Positions 47,088 to 55,603 of a stretch of DNA of 64,000 bases are shown here, piece by piece (position 1 is the stretch's first letter; each line of letters begins with the position of its first letter). The position numbers were made by a program, and so were the translations under genes. The DNA comes from Colwellia sp. (GTDB taxonomy: Bacteria; Pseudomonadota; Gammaproteobacteria; Enterobacterales; Alteromonadaceae). The stretch lies in NCBI GenBank assembly GCA_013215385.1, contig JABSOY010000006.1:62001-126000 (forward strand). Reading direction: 5' to 3'. The notes beneath the pieces are model-generated. The model worked only from the letters and a program-made list of their open reading frames with translations. It made no database searches and had not been told where the DNA came from.

Positions 47088-48896
47088 TTGCCAATAACTC
47101 CTCCTGCAGTATCACAGTCTCAACTTGAAGATGCACTTAAGCATCATTTTGGTTATTCGTCATTTCGCTGTGGTCAACTCGAGATCATTCAACAGTTACT
47201 TTTAGGGCGAGACAGTTTAGTTTTGATGCCAACAGGCGGCGGAAAGTCGATGTGTTATCAACTCCCCGCTATTTTATTGCCAGGGGTTACTATTGTTGTA
47301 TCACCATTAATAGCTTTGATGAAAGATCAGGTTGACGGTTTAACACGGCAAGGCATTGCTGCTGCTTATGTTAATTCAAGCTTAGAGCAAGAAACCATCA
47401 ATGATATTTTTCAACGTTTATCACGTGGTGAAATTAAATTACTCTATGTTTCTCCTGAGCGGTTAAAAAACTATTACTTTATGCAAGGTCTTGCCAGTAT
47501 GCAAATAAGTTTGTTTGCTATTGACGAAGCACATTGTATTTCTCAGTGGGGACATGATTTTCGCCCGGCTTATACGCAACTTCATACTTTAAAGCAGCGG
47601 TTTCCATTAGTCCCGGTAATGGCATTAACGGCAACTGCCGATGTTACAACTCGTAAAGATATTCTGCTCCAGCTTGGTTTACATGACCCATATATTCACC
47701 TTGATAGCTTTGACCGTCCTAATATCAGATTGACGCTAGCAGATAAATATAAAGGCGATCAGCAAGTACTTCGCTACATTAAAAAACGTGGTGATGATAG
47801 CGGAATTGTTTATTGCCAGAGTCGTTGGCAAGTTGAAAAACTATCCAAAATGCTGGCCGGCGCGGGTGTCAATTGTTCTGCCTACCACGCAGGTATGGAA
47901 AATGAGATGCGCAGTATTGTGCAAGATGGATTTTCTAAAGATAATATTCAAGTCGTGATCGCGACAGTTGCCTTTGGCCTAGGGATTAACAAATCGAATG
48001 TGCGTTTTATTATTCATTTTGAGCCGCCAAGAACGTTAGAGTCTTATTACCAAGAAATTGGCCGTGCTGGACGCGATGGTTTATCTGCAGAAGCGTTATT
48101 TTTATATGATGAAAAAGATGTTGAGCGCATTAGCAAACGCATAGCTGATGGTGAAAATGAGCAACGGGCGAATGTTGAATTGCAGCGTTTTCAAGCCCTG
48201 AAAGGCTTTGTTGAAGCACAAACTTGCCGACGACAAGTGGTACTAAATTATTTTGCTGAATTTACCACTAAAAAATGTGGCAACTGTGATATTTGCCTGG
48301 ACCCTCCTTCCCAGTTTGATGCCACAGAAGCGGCACAAAAAGTATTATCGTGCGTGTTCCGTATTAAGCAAAATGGCGATATTGAGCATGTAGTACAAGT
48401 ATTGAGAGGGGAATTAACGGAAAAAATCAAACAGTGCCAGCATGAAAAAGTGTCTACTTTTGGCATTGGGAAAAATAAAACGCCAGGATATTGGTTTGCT
48501 ATTATCAGGCAGTTAATTCACTTAGGGTTTCTTCAGCAAGATATTTCTCAACAATCGACCCTTTGTTTAACCCAAGCATCAAGGGCTATATTAAAAGGAG
48601 AAGAACGATTAATGCTTGCCTCTCCTCGTTTACAAAAAGCGAGTTACTGGCAGCGTGAAAAAACTGATAATCGATACGATCGTGCGCTATTCGTTAAATT
48701 ACGAGACATGCGAAAAATAATTGCCGATGCGGAAGATATCGCCCCTTTCATTGTCTTTAACGATGCAACTTTATCAGAATTAGCACGTATTAAGCCGCAA
48801 ACCTCACAACAAATGCTGAATATTAATGGCATTGGTGATACTAAACTTGCGCGTTATGGTCATACTTTTCTTGAGCTTATTCAAAGGCATAATTAG
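47088..48896 (+). CDS. recQ: ATP-dependent DNA helicase RecQ
   Basis: 602 residues. A 3'-5' helicase for recombination and replication-fork repair. Start is a TTG at 47088 with weak ribosome site, and no better in-frame start is close. Motifs are Walker A MPTGGGKSMCYQLPA, DEAH in AIDEAHCISQWGHDFRP, TATADVTTR, and VIATVAFGLGINKSNVRFIIH, YYQEIGRAGRDG. The zinc-binding cysteines include KKCGNCDICL. An HRDC domain with LSELARIKPQT and LNINGIGDTKLARYG ends it. A terminator follows. Confidence 0.96.
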   Translation: MPITPPAVSQSQLEDALKHHFGYSSFRCGQLEIIQQLLLGRDSLVLMPTGGGKSMCYQLPAILLPGVTIVVSPLIALMKDQVDGLTRQGIAAAYVNSSLEQETINDIFQRLSRGEIKLLYVSPERLKNYYFMQGLASMQISLFAIDEAHCISQWGHDFRPAYTQLHTLKQRFPLVPVMALTATADVTTRKDILLQLGLHDPYIHLDSFDRPNIRLTLADKYKGDQQVLRYIKKRGDDSGIVYCQSRWQVEKLSKMLAGAGVNCSAYHAGMENEMRSIVQDGFSKDNIQVVIATVAFGLGINKSNVRFIIHFEPPRTLESYYQEIGRAGRDGLSAEALFLYDEKDVERISKRIADGENEQRANVELQRFQALKGFVEAQTCRRQVVLNYFAEFTTKKCGNCDICLDPPSQFDATEAAQKVLSCVFRIKQNGDIEHVVQVLRGELTEKIKQCQHEKVSTFGIGKNKTPGYWFAIIRQLIHLGFLQQDISQQSTLCLTQASRAILKGEERLMLASPRLQKASYWQREKTDNRYDRALFVKLRDMRKIIADAEDIAPFIVFNDATLSELARIKPQTSQQMLNINGIGDTKLARYGHTFLELIQRHN

Positions 48897-48901
48897 CGAT
48901 A

Positions 48902-48927
48902 AAAAAACGCTCAAATGAGCGTTTTTT
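48902..48927. terminator. bidirectional terminator between recQ and cytochrome c gene
   Basis: 12-bp stem AAAAAACGCTCA (48902-48913) with TGAGCGTTTTTT (48916-48927). The two ends carry A and T runs, so it can act for both recQ and the convergent cytochrome gene, whose stop is at 48972. Confidence 0.92.
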
Positions 48928-48971
48928 GAGTAACTTTTATGATGATAATATACTCATCAATCATAAAGAAG

Positions 48972-49271
48972 TTACTTTAAGCTAGCGTAGTATGCCGCAA
49001 CGTTAGCAACATCTTCGTCACTTAAAGCCATTGCCATAGGAGCCATCACTGGATCTTTACGTTTGCCTGATTTAAAGTCTCTAAGTTGTTTAGCAATGTA
49101 AGCTTCTTTTTGACCAGCAAGGTTTGGGTACATTGGCACAGCAGAAATACCAGCAGCGCCATGACAGGCAGCACACATGCCAGTTTTAGCTTTACCTGCC
49201 GCCGCATCACCAGCAAATACAGGAGATGCCATCATAACAGTAGCAGCAATCGCTAAGGTAAATTTCTTCAT
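48972..49271 (-). CDS. small periplasmic c-type cytochrome
   Basis: 99 residues. Signal peptide ([20 protein letters not shown]), then a class I cytochrome c with one CAACHG haem site (C33, C36, H37) and a distal Met in the [11 protein letters not shown] stretch. It is the c553/c5-like family, an electron carrier in the periplasm. An AGAGAGAAA ribosome site precedes the ATG at 49271. Which oxidase or reductase it serves is not visible: no respiratory genes are adjacent. Confidence 0.93.
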   Translation of the reverse strand: MKKFTLAIAATVMMASPVFAGDAAAGKAKTGMCAACHGAAGISAVPMYPNLAGQKEAYIAKQLRDFKSGKRKDPVMAPMAMALSDEDVANVAAYYASLK

Positions 49272-49624
49272 AACTCATTTTCTCTCTTAGTAGTAGGATT
49301 TTATATACTACCTTCAGTATATGAGAAAAAATTTCAACTGTCGTTGATTTTTTTGAGCAAAGCGTTATCAATGCACAGTTCTTTGATTTACCGGCAACAA
49401 TATAGAGAATTTACCAAGAGTTATTTATTTATAATAATACTGGTTGTTTTTTGTACAGAAATGAAAGATTAATCTATACTGACGTTGTTTTTATATTTTT
49501 TAAAATATAAAACCTAAATTCATGTCAAAAATATTGATGTAAACTGATTCAAAACTTACAGGTAAAATAAGCCTTTGTTCATAAAGGATATCTGTATTTT
49601 TTATATTGATCTGGCAAATATAAT
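49272..49624. other. 353-bp divergent promoter region (cytochrome c / GGDEF sensor)
   Basis: No gene is seen. It holds a 6+6 inverted repeat GTAGTA/TACTAC at 49290-49311 next to the cytochrome start. A long AT-only inverted repeat at 49487-49513 (GTTTTTATATTTT, then AAAATATAAAAC, with one bulge) lies about 110 bp before the GGDEF gene. It likely carries two divergent promoters. No riboswitch was recognised. Confidence 0.6.
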
Positions 49625-51226
49625 ATGAAGTTACACCATAAAATTATAACCATGCCTACGACAGTAATGATAATTATTTTTATCGTCAGCATGGTAAACA
49701 TAGAGTTTCATTTAAAGGAAACCTTACGTGAGCAACTCGAGCAAAAGTTACGCATTTTTGCGACTTTTTCTCTCTCAGAAGTTAGAGAACTTATCAATCA
49801 GACAAGTGAGGAAACGCTCGCTAAAGCGTTAGACAAATCAGCAAAAAATATGGCCAAAATGTCATCCTCTCGTATCACATACATTAGCGGTAATGGTGAT
49901 GTATTAGCCGACTCGTCAATTCCTTACCAAGAAATTAAGCAGCTAGATAATTACTTACAGCGATTAGAGGTTCGTTTGGCATTAGAAAATGATGAAGGGG
50001 TCGTTTATCGCTATAGCAATACCTTAAATAAAAATATGATGTATTTGGCTATTTATGATAAAAATTCAAACCTGATTGTTCGAACATCAATGCTTGCCGA
50101 CGATTACCAACAAGCTCTCCAAAATATGCGTTTGAGCTTTATGGTGATTATTTTCTCTTCAATCATTGTCGTGTTTATTTTCGGGGTTTTAGCGATTGGC
50201 TTGATAAAAAAAGCAGTGAACAATGAAAGAGCTTTACAAGAGTCTCGAATTATCACTCGAACGCGAGAAATCACACTTATTCAAACGATGACGACCATGC
50301 TAAACGCTGCTAACTCTCTCGATGATGCCGCGATTGTGCTATTAAATATCATGCCTAAATTACTGCCATCATTAAGTGGTGCTATATTTTTGCTTGATGA
50401 AAACAGTTGCCTTAATGAAGTGAGTCATTGGGGAGTCGATTGGCATCATGATATTGCCACGATGACGAAAAACCGCTGGTTGTTACCGGAGCAGGAGCCG
50501 AATGAAGCTCGTGCAAATAAATATCATTATACAAGTTACAATTCTTGTGTTGATCTTATTCATGAGGGAGAGTTTATTGGAATTTTACAGCTCGTCTCAG
50601 CGGCTAAAGTTATAGAAGAACAATACCAAAGTTTATCGTGTAATTTATCGCCACAATTAAGCAGTGCATTAGTTAATATTCAACTAAAAGACACGCTACG
50701 TAATCAAGCGATTAGAGATCCACTTACCGAGTTATATAATCGTCGCTTTATGCTCGAAGCTTTTGAACAGGCATTAAATCGTGCCGAAAGACATGATGGC
50801 TGCTTGGCTGTATTAATGATTGACCTTGATCATTTTAAAAACTTTAACGATACACATGGTCACGAAGCCGGAGATAAAGTATTGGAAATGGTTGCTGAGC
50901 AATTTAAACGAAATTTACGGCTAGAGGATATTGCTTGTCGTTATGGTGGTGAAGAGTTCTGTATTATATGTCCGGATACAGGCTTAAAAGACGCACATAT
51001 TTTAGCTGAAAAACTCCGTCATTGCGTAGCCGAACAAAAAGTAAGTTATCAAACGCAAAAATTAGACAGGGTGACACTATCTATTGGCATTGCAATTTAC
51101 CCTAATCACGGACAATCAAGTAATGAGTTACTGCAGCAAGCCGATAAAGCTTTATATAATGCTAAGGCGCAAGGGCGAAATTGTACCGTTGTTACTCGCA
51201 TTAAGGTGCCGTATTATCAAGGGTAA
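49625..51226 (+). CDS. membrane GGDEF diguanylate cyclase with periplasmic sensor and GAF-like domain
   Basis: 533 residues. N-terminal membrane helix (about 8-28), a periplasmic region (about 30-170), a second helix (about 177-200), then a GAF-like domain (about 215-360) and a GGDEF domain (about 365-530). The active site GGEEF is intact (RYGGEEFCIICPDTG), with metal motif MIDLDHFKNFNDTHGH and an RLED I-site, so it should be active and product inhibited. Two helices around a loop mark it as a sensor. Its signal is unknown. It ends 22 bp before the TudS-like gene, probably in one transcript. Confidence 0.92.
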   Translation: MKLHHKIITMPTTVMIIIFIVSMVNIEFHLKETLREQLEQKLRIFATFSLSEVRELINQTSEETLAKALDKSAKNMAKMSSSRITYISGNGDVLADSSIPYQEIKQLDNYLQRLEVRLALENDEGVVYRYSNTLNKNMMYLAIYDKNSNLIVRTSMLADDYQQALQNMRLSFMVIIFSSIIVVFIFGVLAIGLIKKAVNNERALQESRIITRTREITLIQTMTTMLNAANSLDDAAIVLLNIMPKLLPSLSGAIFLLDENSCLNEVSHWGVDWHHDIATMTKNRWLLPEQEPNEARANKYHYTSYNSCVDLIHEGEFIGILQLVSAAKVIEEQYQSLSCNLSPQLSSALVNIQLKDTLRNQAIRDPLTELYNRRFMLEAFEQALNRAERHDGCLAVLMIDLDHFKNFNDTHGHEAGDKVLEMVAEQFKRNLRLEDIACRYGGEEFCIICPDTGLKDAHILAEKLRHCVAEQKVSYQTQKLDRVTLSIGIAIYPNHGQSSNELLQQADKALYNAKAQGRNCTVVTRIKVPYYQG

Positions 51227-51248
51227 TTTGAATAAGGTACTTAAAAAA

Positions 51249-51791
51249 GTGGAAAAGATATTAACTAGTGCCTGCTTTCTTGGGCACAAGGTGCGTTATG
51301 ACGGTAGGGCGAATTCTTTATCAGATGAAATAATTCAACAGTGGAAAAATCAAGAACGATTGATTTCTATTTGTCCTGAGGTCTCGGGGGGGCTTAATAC
51401 TCCTCGCCCAGCAGCTGAAATTCAAATCAATACTATTTCCGATGTTTGGGAAAAATACTCACCATCATGTAGCCAAAAGACACAATCCTCTAAAACCGTG
51501 CTCACACATCAAGGAATTGATGTAAGTGACGCTTTTTACCAGGGGGCGCAAATAGCATTACGTTTATGCCAGCGATATAAAATCCGCTTTGCTTTAATGA
51601 AAGAATCAAGTCCATCTTGTGGCAGTCATAATATTTACGATGGTTCTTTTACAAAAAATAAGATTAGCGGTGAAGGTATTACTGTTGCGTTATTAAGAGA
51701 GCATGGTATTGAGGTTTTTTCTGAAAATAATATAATGTCTTTAGCGGATAAGTTGCATGAAATTGAAGCAGTAAAAATAAAGGGTATTTAA
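51249..51791 (+). CDS. DUF523 (TudS-like) iron-sulfur desulfidase family protein
   Basis: About 180 residues. The DUF523/TudS family includes a [4Fe-4S] 2-thiouracil desulfidase. The three cluster cysteines are visible: SACFLGHKVRYDG (C9), CPEVSGGLNTPRP (C42, with E44) and SPSCGSHNIYDGSF (C124). The family pattern GIDVSDAFYQGAQIAL and GEGITVALLREHGIEVFSE is present. An unusual insertion (about 68-82, containing another Cys) is seen. I chose GTG 51249 because it gives the family start MEKILTSACFLG. The TTG at 51228, with AAGGG upstream, is a valid alternative. Its end overlaps the next convergent gene by 4 bp. Confidence 0.83.
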   Translation: MEKILTSACFLGHKVRYDGRANSLSDEIIQQWKNQERLISICPEVSGGLNTPRPAAEIQINTISDVWEKYSPSCSQKTQSSKTVLTHQGIDVSDAFYQGAQIALRLCQRYKIRFALMKESSPSCGSHNIYDGSFTKNKISGEGITVALLREHGIEVFSENNIMSLADKLHEIEAVKIKGI

Positions 51792-52789
51792 ATTAAGTTA
51801 TTCGGTTGGATAAGCTTTTTATCCGCTAATAACTTACTTGTTTTCTTGATAATATTGTTTACATTTTCGGCGACGTTAAAATTATCAACAGCAATGGACA
51901 GTGACATTTTAGGTAATCTAACACCAGATTTACTACTGATAAAGCGAAGTTTCTCAACACCTTGGCTGATTTTATTTGCTATTTCGATAGCACTACTACT
52001 ATTGACGTCAGGTAATAAAACTAAAATTTCATCATCACCCGAACGAATAGGTAAACCGCTATCGTCAACATAACTGCTGACTTTATTGGCTATTTTTGCA
52101 AGGAGAACATCACCAATTAAATGTCCAAACTGATGGTTAATTTCGGCTAATTTTTGGATACTTATTACGATAGCTGCAACTTGTCGGCTAGGATCTTCTG
52201 TTAACCAGATATCTAAATGTTTAGACATGGCTTTTCTGTTGTAGAGACCAGTGAGTGGGTCCATGTAAATTTCTTTTCGGGCTTCTTTCAGTTCAAGCTG
52301 TAATGCCATGGTCTTTTTACGTGTAAATGAAATGTTTTCAGCAAGTTTTTGTTGATGTAGTTTAAAAGATTGTGTGACTTGGCGTATTTTATTCACCGCC
52401 GCGATGACTTTTTTCTTATCTGTAGATTGGATACTCGACAAGTTGCCGTCTAGTGTGGAGATGAGCTGTTCAATACCTTTTGATGACTTTTGATGATTAT
52501 TTTCGACACTTGTCACAACGTCATCAAGTTCGTCTATAATTTCATCTCTAAATTTACTCTGCCCTAAAATGAATTGACGGTAATTTTCTTCAATGAAAAA
52601 ATTATCAAGTTTCTTGCCGAGTGAAAGTTGGGACTCGATAGCAGCATTGAGAGCGGTATTCTTTTTACTAATATACTCGTAGCTTACGGCGTAATTTATT
52701 GGACTGGCAGGTAAATGCCAGAGCTGTAATTTTTTTACGGCCATAGTCATTTTTTGTTCTGCTTGTTTTATGGAATCACGATATTTCAT
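51788..52789 (-). CDS. catalytically degenerate GGDEF protein under a c-di-GMP riboswitch
   Basis: 333 residues. The N-terminal helical region (about 1-165, resembling a coiled sensor or DUF-type linker) is followed by a GGDEF-like domain (about 170-330) that keeps MDPLTGLYNRKAM, GHLIGD and the fold pattern. The active site reads GDDEI (251-255) instead of GGDEF, and the metal-binding DxD of other GGDEF domains is SIQ (VISIQKLAEIN). No I-site is present. It is therefore probably not a cyclase and may bind nucleotide or protein. The ATG at 52789 has GGGATGGGACA just before. A c-di-GMP-I riboswitch lies in its leader. The gene is divergent from 53235. Confidence 0.88.
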   Translation of the reverse strand: MKYRDSIKQAEQKMTMAVKKLQLWHLPASPINYAVSYEYISKKNTALNAAIESQLSLGKKLDNFFIEENYRQFILGQSKFRDEIIDELDDVVTSVENNHQKSSKGIEQLISTLDGNLSSIQSTDKKKVIAAVNKIRQVTQSFKLHQQKLAENISFTRKKTMALQLELKEARKEIYMDPLTGLYNRKAMSKHLDIWLTEDPSRQVAAIVISIQKLAEINHQFGHLIGDVLLAKIANKVSSYVDDSGLPIRSGDDEILVLLPDVNSSSAIEIANKISQGVEKLRFISSKSGVRLPKMSLSIAVDNFNVAENVNNIIKKTSKLLADKKLIQPNNLI

Positions 52790-52959
52790 TGTCCCATCCC
52801 AATTGCCATAACACGGTAAAATTTACTCATAGACCATTTTCTAGGAAAAACAAGTAAAGTGCTATATATATATACATTTTATGAAGAAAAACTGTAAATA
52901 ATACTTTTTATGGATTTTACGCTGAAGATATACATCAAGATGGAGAGAAGGGAAGGCTC

Positions 52960-52973
52960 CGCAAAGTATACCG
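52960..52973 (-). promoter_or_regulatory. putative anti-aptamer segment of the riboswitch leader
   Basis: As RNA this reads CGGUAUACUUUGCG and can pair with CGCAAAGUUACCG of the aptamer core (53055-53067) over 13 bp, leaving one bulged U. Pairing would break the aptamer's central junction, so the two folds exclude each other. This is seen directly as complementarity. The switching role is inferred. Confidence 0.6.
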
Positions 52974-53020
52974 AAAGCTGACTGTTCAAAAGAAAGACAA
53001 GCCCCCACTATATCTAAATT

Positions 53021-53097
53021 TGGCAGTTCCGCTATCATAGGTTTCCCCGTAGACCGGTAACTTTGCGTCTCTAGCTTTCACTAGATTTGCCCTTTTC
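53021..53097 (-). promoter_or_regulatory. cyclic-di-GMP-I (GEMM) riboswitch aptamer
   Basis: Reading 53097 down to 53021, the RNA has the GEMM-I consensus parts in order. GGGCA pairs at the base with UGCC at 53025-53022. AAAUCUAGU-GAAA-GCUAGA forms a 6-bp hairpin with GAAA tetraloop. GACGCAAAG joins the hairpins. A second hairpin has AGUU and CCG pairing CGG and AACU, with the internal GUCUACGGGGAAACCUAUGAUAG carrying the tetraloop-receptor-like UCUA...UAUGAUAG pattern. This matches the Vc2-type riboswitch layout. It lies in the leader of the degenerate GGDEF gene, starting about 230 nt upstream of its ATG. Assigned by eye and not by covariance search. Confidence 0.88.
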
Positions 53098-53234
53098 GAG
53101 TTTCAGAAACTCGAAACTCATTATAAGCGTTGAACTCTTCTTGTAAACCTTTATTATTAATAATCAGCTAACTCCTGATTATGTCTATAAATTTAGCGAT
53201 GTTGAGTCTTATGAATAAGGGGATTTAGTCCGAA

Positions 53235-55067
53235 ATGTTTTATAAAGTACTGTTCGTTCTGTTGGGAATAATTAATATGTCATTCTGTATTGCAGATGAT
53301 CTGTTACCTGTTGAAAAAAACATTATCGATGTAAATAAGTATTTCCTGCAAGATGCTGAAGCGCTCTCTTATGAGAAAATAATTATCCTATCAAGAAATA
53401 TTATTGAATCTAGAGAAAGCTATAGTAATAAAACACTGGGGAAAATGTTTGTTTTACTATCTGATGTTGCTAATAACAAAGGTGAATATACTGATGCTTT
53501 TCAGTTTGCCCAAGATGGACTGACTTTGTTGGGACTTGAAAATTCAATCAAGCTTAATTTATTACTAAAAATTACTGATGGTTATTATAAAAAGGAAAAC
53601 TATCAACAAGCACAAAGAGTAGCGGCAAATGTTATTGTGATAGCGGATCATATTGAAGACCTCAAGTTTCGATTGATTGCTTTAAGTTATCGAGCGGTTG
53701 CTTACGCTTTACAAAATAAAAACGACTTTGCATTGGATGATCTTAAACAGGTAGAGCAATTACTGATAAATAATCCACAATATGCGGATCATCTCACCTT
53801 ATTAGAAATTTTATCGACTGCACATTATTACTTAGGCGATTATCAAACATCGTTAACGATGGAAAATAAATTATTAACACTGAGGTTTGATTTAGAAAAA
53901 ACGTCGAGTATAAATAAAACCTATTTAAACTTGGCGCGAACTTATTTACGGCTAAATTTATTGGATGATGCCTATAATGCATACTGGGAAGCACGAAAAC
54001 ATAGTAGAGAAAAAAAAGCACCTATTCAGGTTGCATACGCTGAGCTAGGGCTTGCAGAAGTATTGTTACAGCAAAAAGAATATCAAAATGCTTATAAGTC
54101 TTTATTGTCTGCTGCAAAAATATTTAAAGACAGAAACTTAACTAAACCCTACTTGTCGACACTTATTTTTTTGGCGAACACCACTCATTCTTTAGATAAA
54201 TCAGCTTTATATCATCAATATTTACTTCAAGCAGAGTTAATTGCTAAAGATGTAAATTTATCAATAAAACAAAGCCAGTTATACCTTTTATTAAGTAATA
54301 TGTATCAACAACATCATGATTACCCCAATGCCCTTAAAATGCATAAACGTTATCTTGAAATTTTTAAATCTGCTTATAAAAAACATAATCAGAGCACGAT
54401 AACCACAAATAATGAAGAGTTAAATGCTAATGTTAAGAGCCGAAATTTATTACTTAAACTAGCGGAAAAAAGTAAATTACGCAGTCAATTTACTAGTAAA
54501 TATATCCAACAAAAACAAATGATTTATTTACTGATTGTAACAATTATCCTTTTATTACTCATTTTTAGTTTTTTCATGTTAAGGCATAGAAGGTTGAGGT
54601 TGAATAAAGTATACGATGAGGTTGATCAACCCATAGACTTCTTAGCAAGCCCATTTCAGACTAAAAATATTTATCAATTAAATTATAAAATGGCGAGGAA
54701 ATTCGATTACCCTTTGGCGATAGGGTATTTATCAATAGTGAATTGGCAAGAGTTATCATTTCATTTTAATGATAAAGTTATGCTTGAAGTTTCAAAAACA
54801 TTAGCAATTATATTCAATGAGTACCGAGGTGAATTTGATACCATGGGCATGATTAACGATGGCGAATACTTACTTTTATGCCCTCATCAAGAAGAAGAGG
54901 AAATCGTAGAAAAATTAACTCGCATAGTTACTACAATAAAAGGCAGAGTTTTTGCAAATTTAGGTGAGCACTCAGTTAAAATTGGTTACGCTTATGGTAC
55001 GCCGTTGGCTCAAGATATCGACCCTTATATTTTCTTATCTCGCTTAAGTGAAAGCACTAAAGCGTAG
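53235..55067 (+). CDS. TPR membrane protein with degenerate GGDEF domain
   Basis: 610 residues. A signal peptide or first helix (to about 20) is followed by a large TPR-like helical region (about 30-395), a membrane helix (about 429-449), and a C-terminal GGDEF-like domain (about 470-605). At the active-site position it reads NDGEY (541-545, in MGMINDGEYLLLCPHQ). The DxD metal motif is lost (GYLSIVNWQELS), so no cyclase activity is expected. The TPR part would be periplasmic if the first helix is a signal. Divergent from the riboswitch-controlled GGDEF gene. A short gene follows, 30 bp on. Confidence 0.85.
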   Translation: MFYKVLFVLLGIINMSFCIADDLLPVEKNIIDVNKYFLQDAEALSYEKIIILSRNIIESRESYSNKTLGKMFVLLSDVANNKGEYTDAFQFAQDGLTLLGLENSIKLNLLLKITDGYYKKENYQQAQRVAANVIVIADHIEDLKFRLIALSYRAVAYALQNKNDFALDDLKQVEQLLINNPQYADHLTLLEILSTAHYYLGDYQTSLTMENKLLTLRFDLEKTSSINKTYLNLARTYLRLNLLDDAYNAYWEARKHSREKKAPIQVAYAELGLAEVLLQQKEYQNAYKSLLSAAKIFKDRNLTKPYLSTLIFLANTTHSLDKSALYHQYLLQAELIAKDVNLSIKQSQLYLLLSNMYQQHHDYPNALKMHKRYLEIFKSAYKKHNQSTITTNNEELNANVKSRNLLLKLAEKSKLRSQFTSKYIQQKQMIYLLIVTIILLLLIFSFFMLRHRRLRLNKVYDEVDQPIDFLASPFQTKNIYQLNYKMARKFDYPLAIGYLSIVNWQELSFHFNDKVMLEVSKTLAIIFNEYRGEFDTMGMINDGEYLLLCPHQEEEEIVEKLTRIVTTIKGRVFANLGEHSVKIGYAYGTPLAQDIDPYIFLSRLSESTKA

Positions 55068-55097
55068 GTGTTATCTGTAATAAACAATAGGTTTTAT

Positions 55098-55586
55098 ATG
55101 TTTTTCGTTTTATTTATCACTGCTCTTTTTATTGGTATTAGTATTTATTTTTATCTCAGGGCTGAAGGGTTACAGCGTAAATTATTTAATGCTCAACGGG
55201 AGTTTAGCAGCACACAAAAAGAAAATAAGTCGTATGTTGACTCAATGGCACTTATTGCAAAACGTCATGAAGATTTTGCCAAACATCGTTTAGAAAAAAT
55301 AAAAACTAATGAATCAGAATCATCGGAGACGCTTGATACTATTACGCCACTTATTAATAATTATGCGGTGATTTTTCGTGAGTGTTTAAAAGGAAAAGGG
55401 AAACTACAACCGATTACTAAAAAATGTTATGAAAGTTATGACAAAGAAGGATTTAAAAGATTAGTTGCCTATATCTCGAAACAAGAAGCGCATATTAAGC
55501 GCATGTGGTCGAGCAATAACTTAAGCGGTTATCTGTCATTAATTGAAGCGCTCTTATTAATGGCAGAGAAAATAAAGAAAGAGTAA
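55098..55586 (+). CDS. single-pass membrane protein of unknown function
   Basis: About 162 residues. The N-terminal helix (FFVLFITALFIGISIYFYLR) is followed by a soluble, lysine/glutamate-rich, mostly helical part (QREFSSTQKENKSYVDSMALI, KRHEDFAKHRLEK, then a region with two cysteines). No family is recognised. I chose the ATG at 55098 (AGG 6 nt upstream). The GTG at 55068, immediately after the previous stop, is an alternative. It follows the TPR/degenerate-GGDEF gene directly and is probably co-transcribed, so it may be a partner of it. Confidence 0.65.
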   Translation: MFFVLFITALFIGISIYFYLRAEGLQRKLFNAQREFSSTQKENKSYVDSMALIAKRHEDFAKHRLEKIKTNESESSETLDTITPLINNYAVIFRECLKGKGKLQPITKKCYESYDKEGFKRLVAYISKQEAHIKRMWSSNNLSGYLSLIEALLLMAEKIKKE

Positions 55587-55603
55587 GTGTATAACTGTTA
55601 GGT

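Larger units (their letters stand above)
52790..53234. other. 445-bp divergent region carrying a c-di-GMP riboswitch leader
   Basis: No gene is seen on either strand. On the minus strand it holds the c-di-GMP-I aptamer (53021-53097) and, 3' to it, the anti-aptamer segment (52960-52973). A C/T-rich, G-poor stretch (RNA about 52957-52920) follows, then an AU-rich tail leading to the ribosome site at 52790-52802. The plus strand holds the promoter of the TPR gene (53235), with GGGG near 53219-53222. Confidence 0.7.

Noticed and set aside
52948-52985. A second c-di-GMP aptamer on the plus strand around GCAAAGTATACCG
   Set aside because: It lacks the GAAA-capped hairpin and closing helix. It is better explained as the complement used for anti-aptamer pairing on the minus strand.
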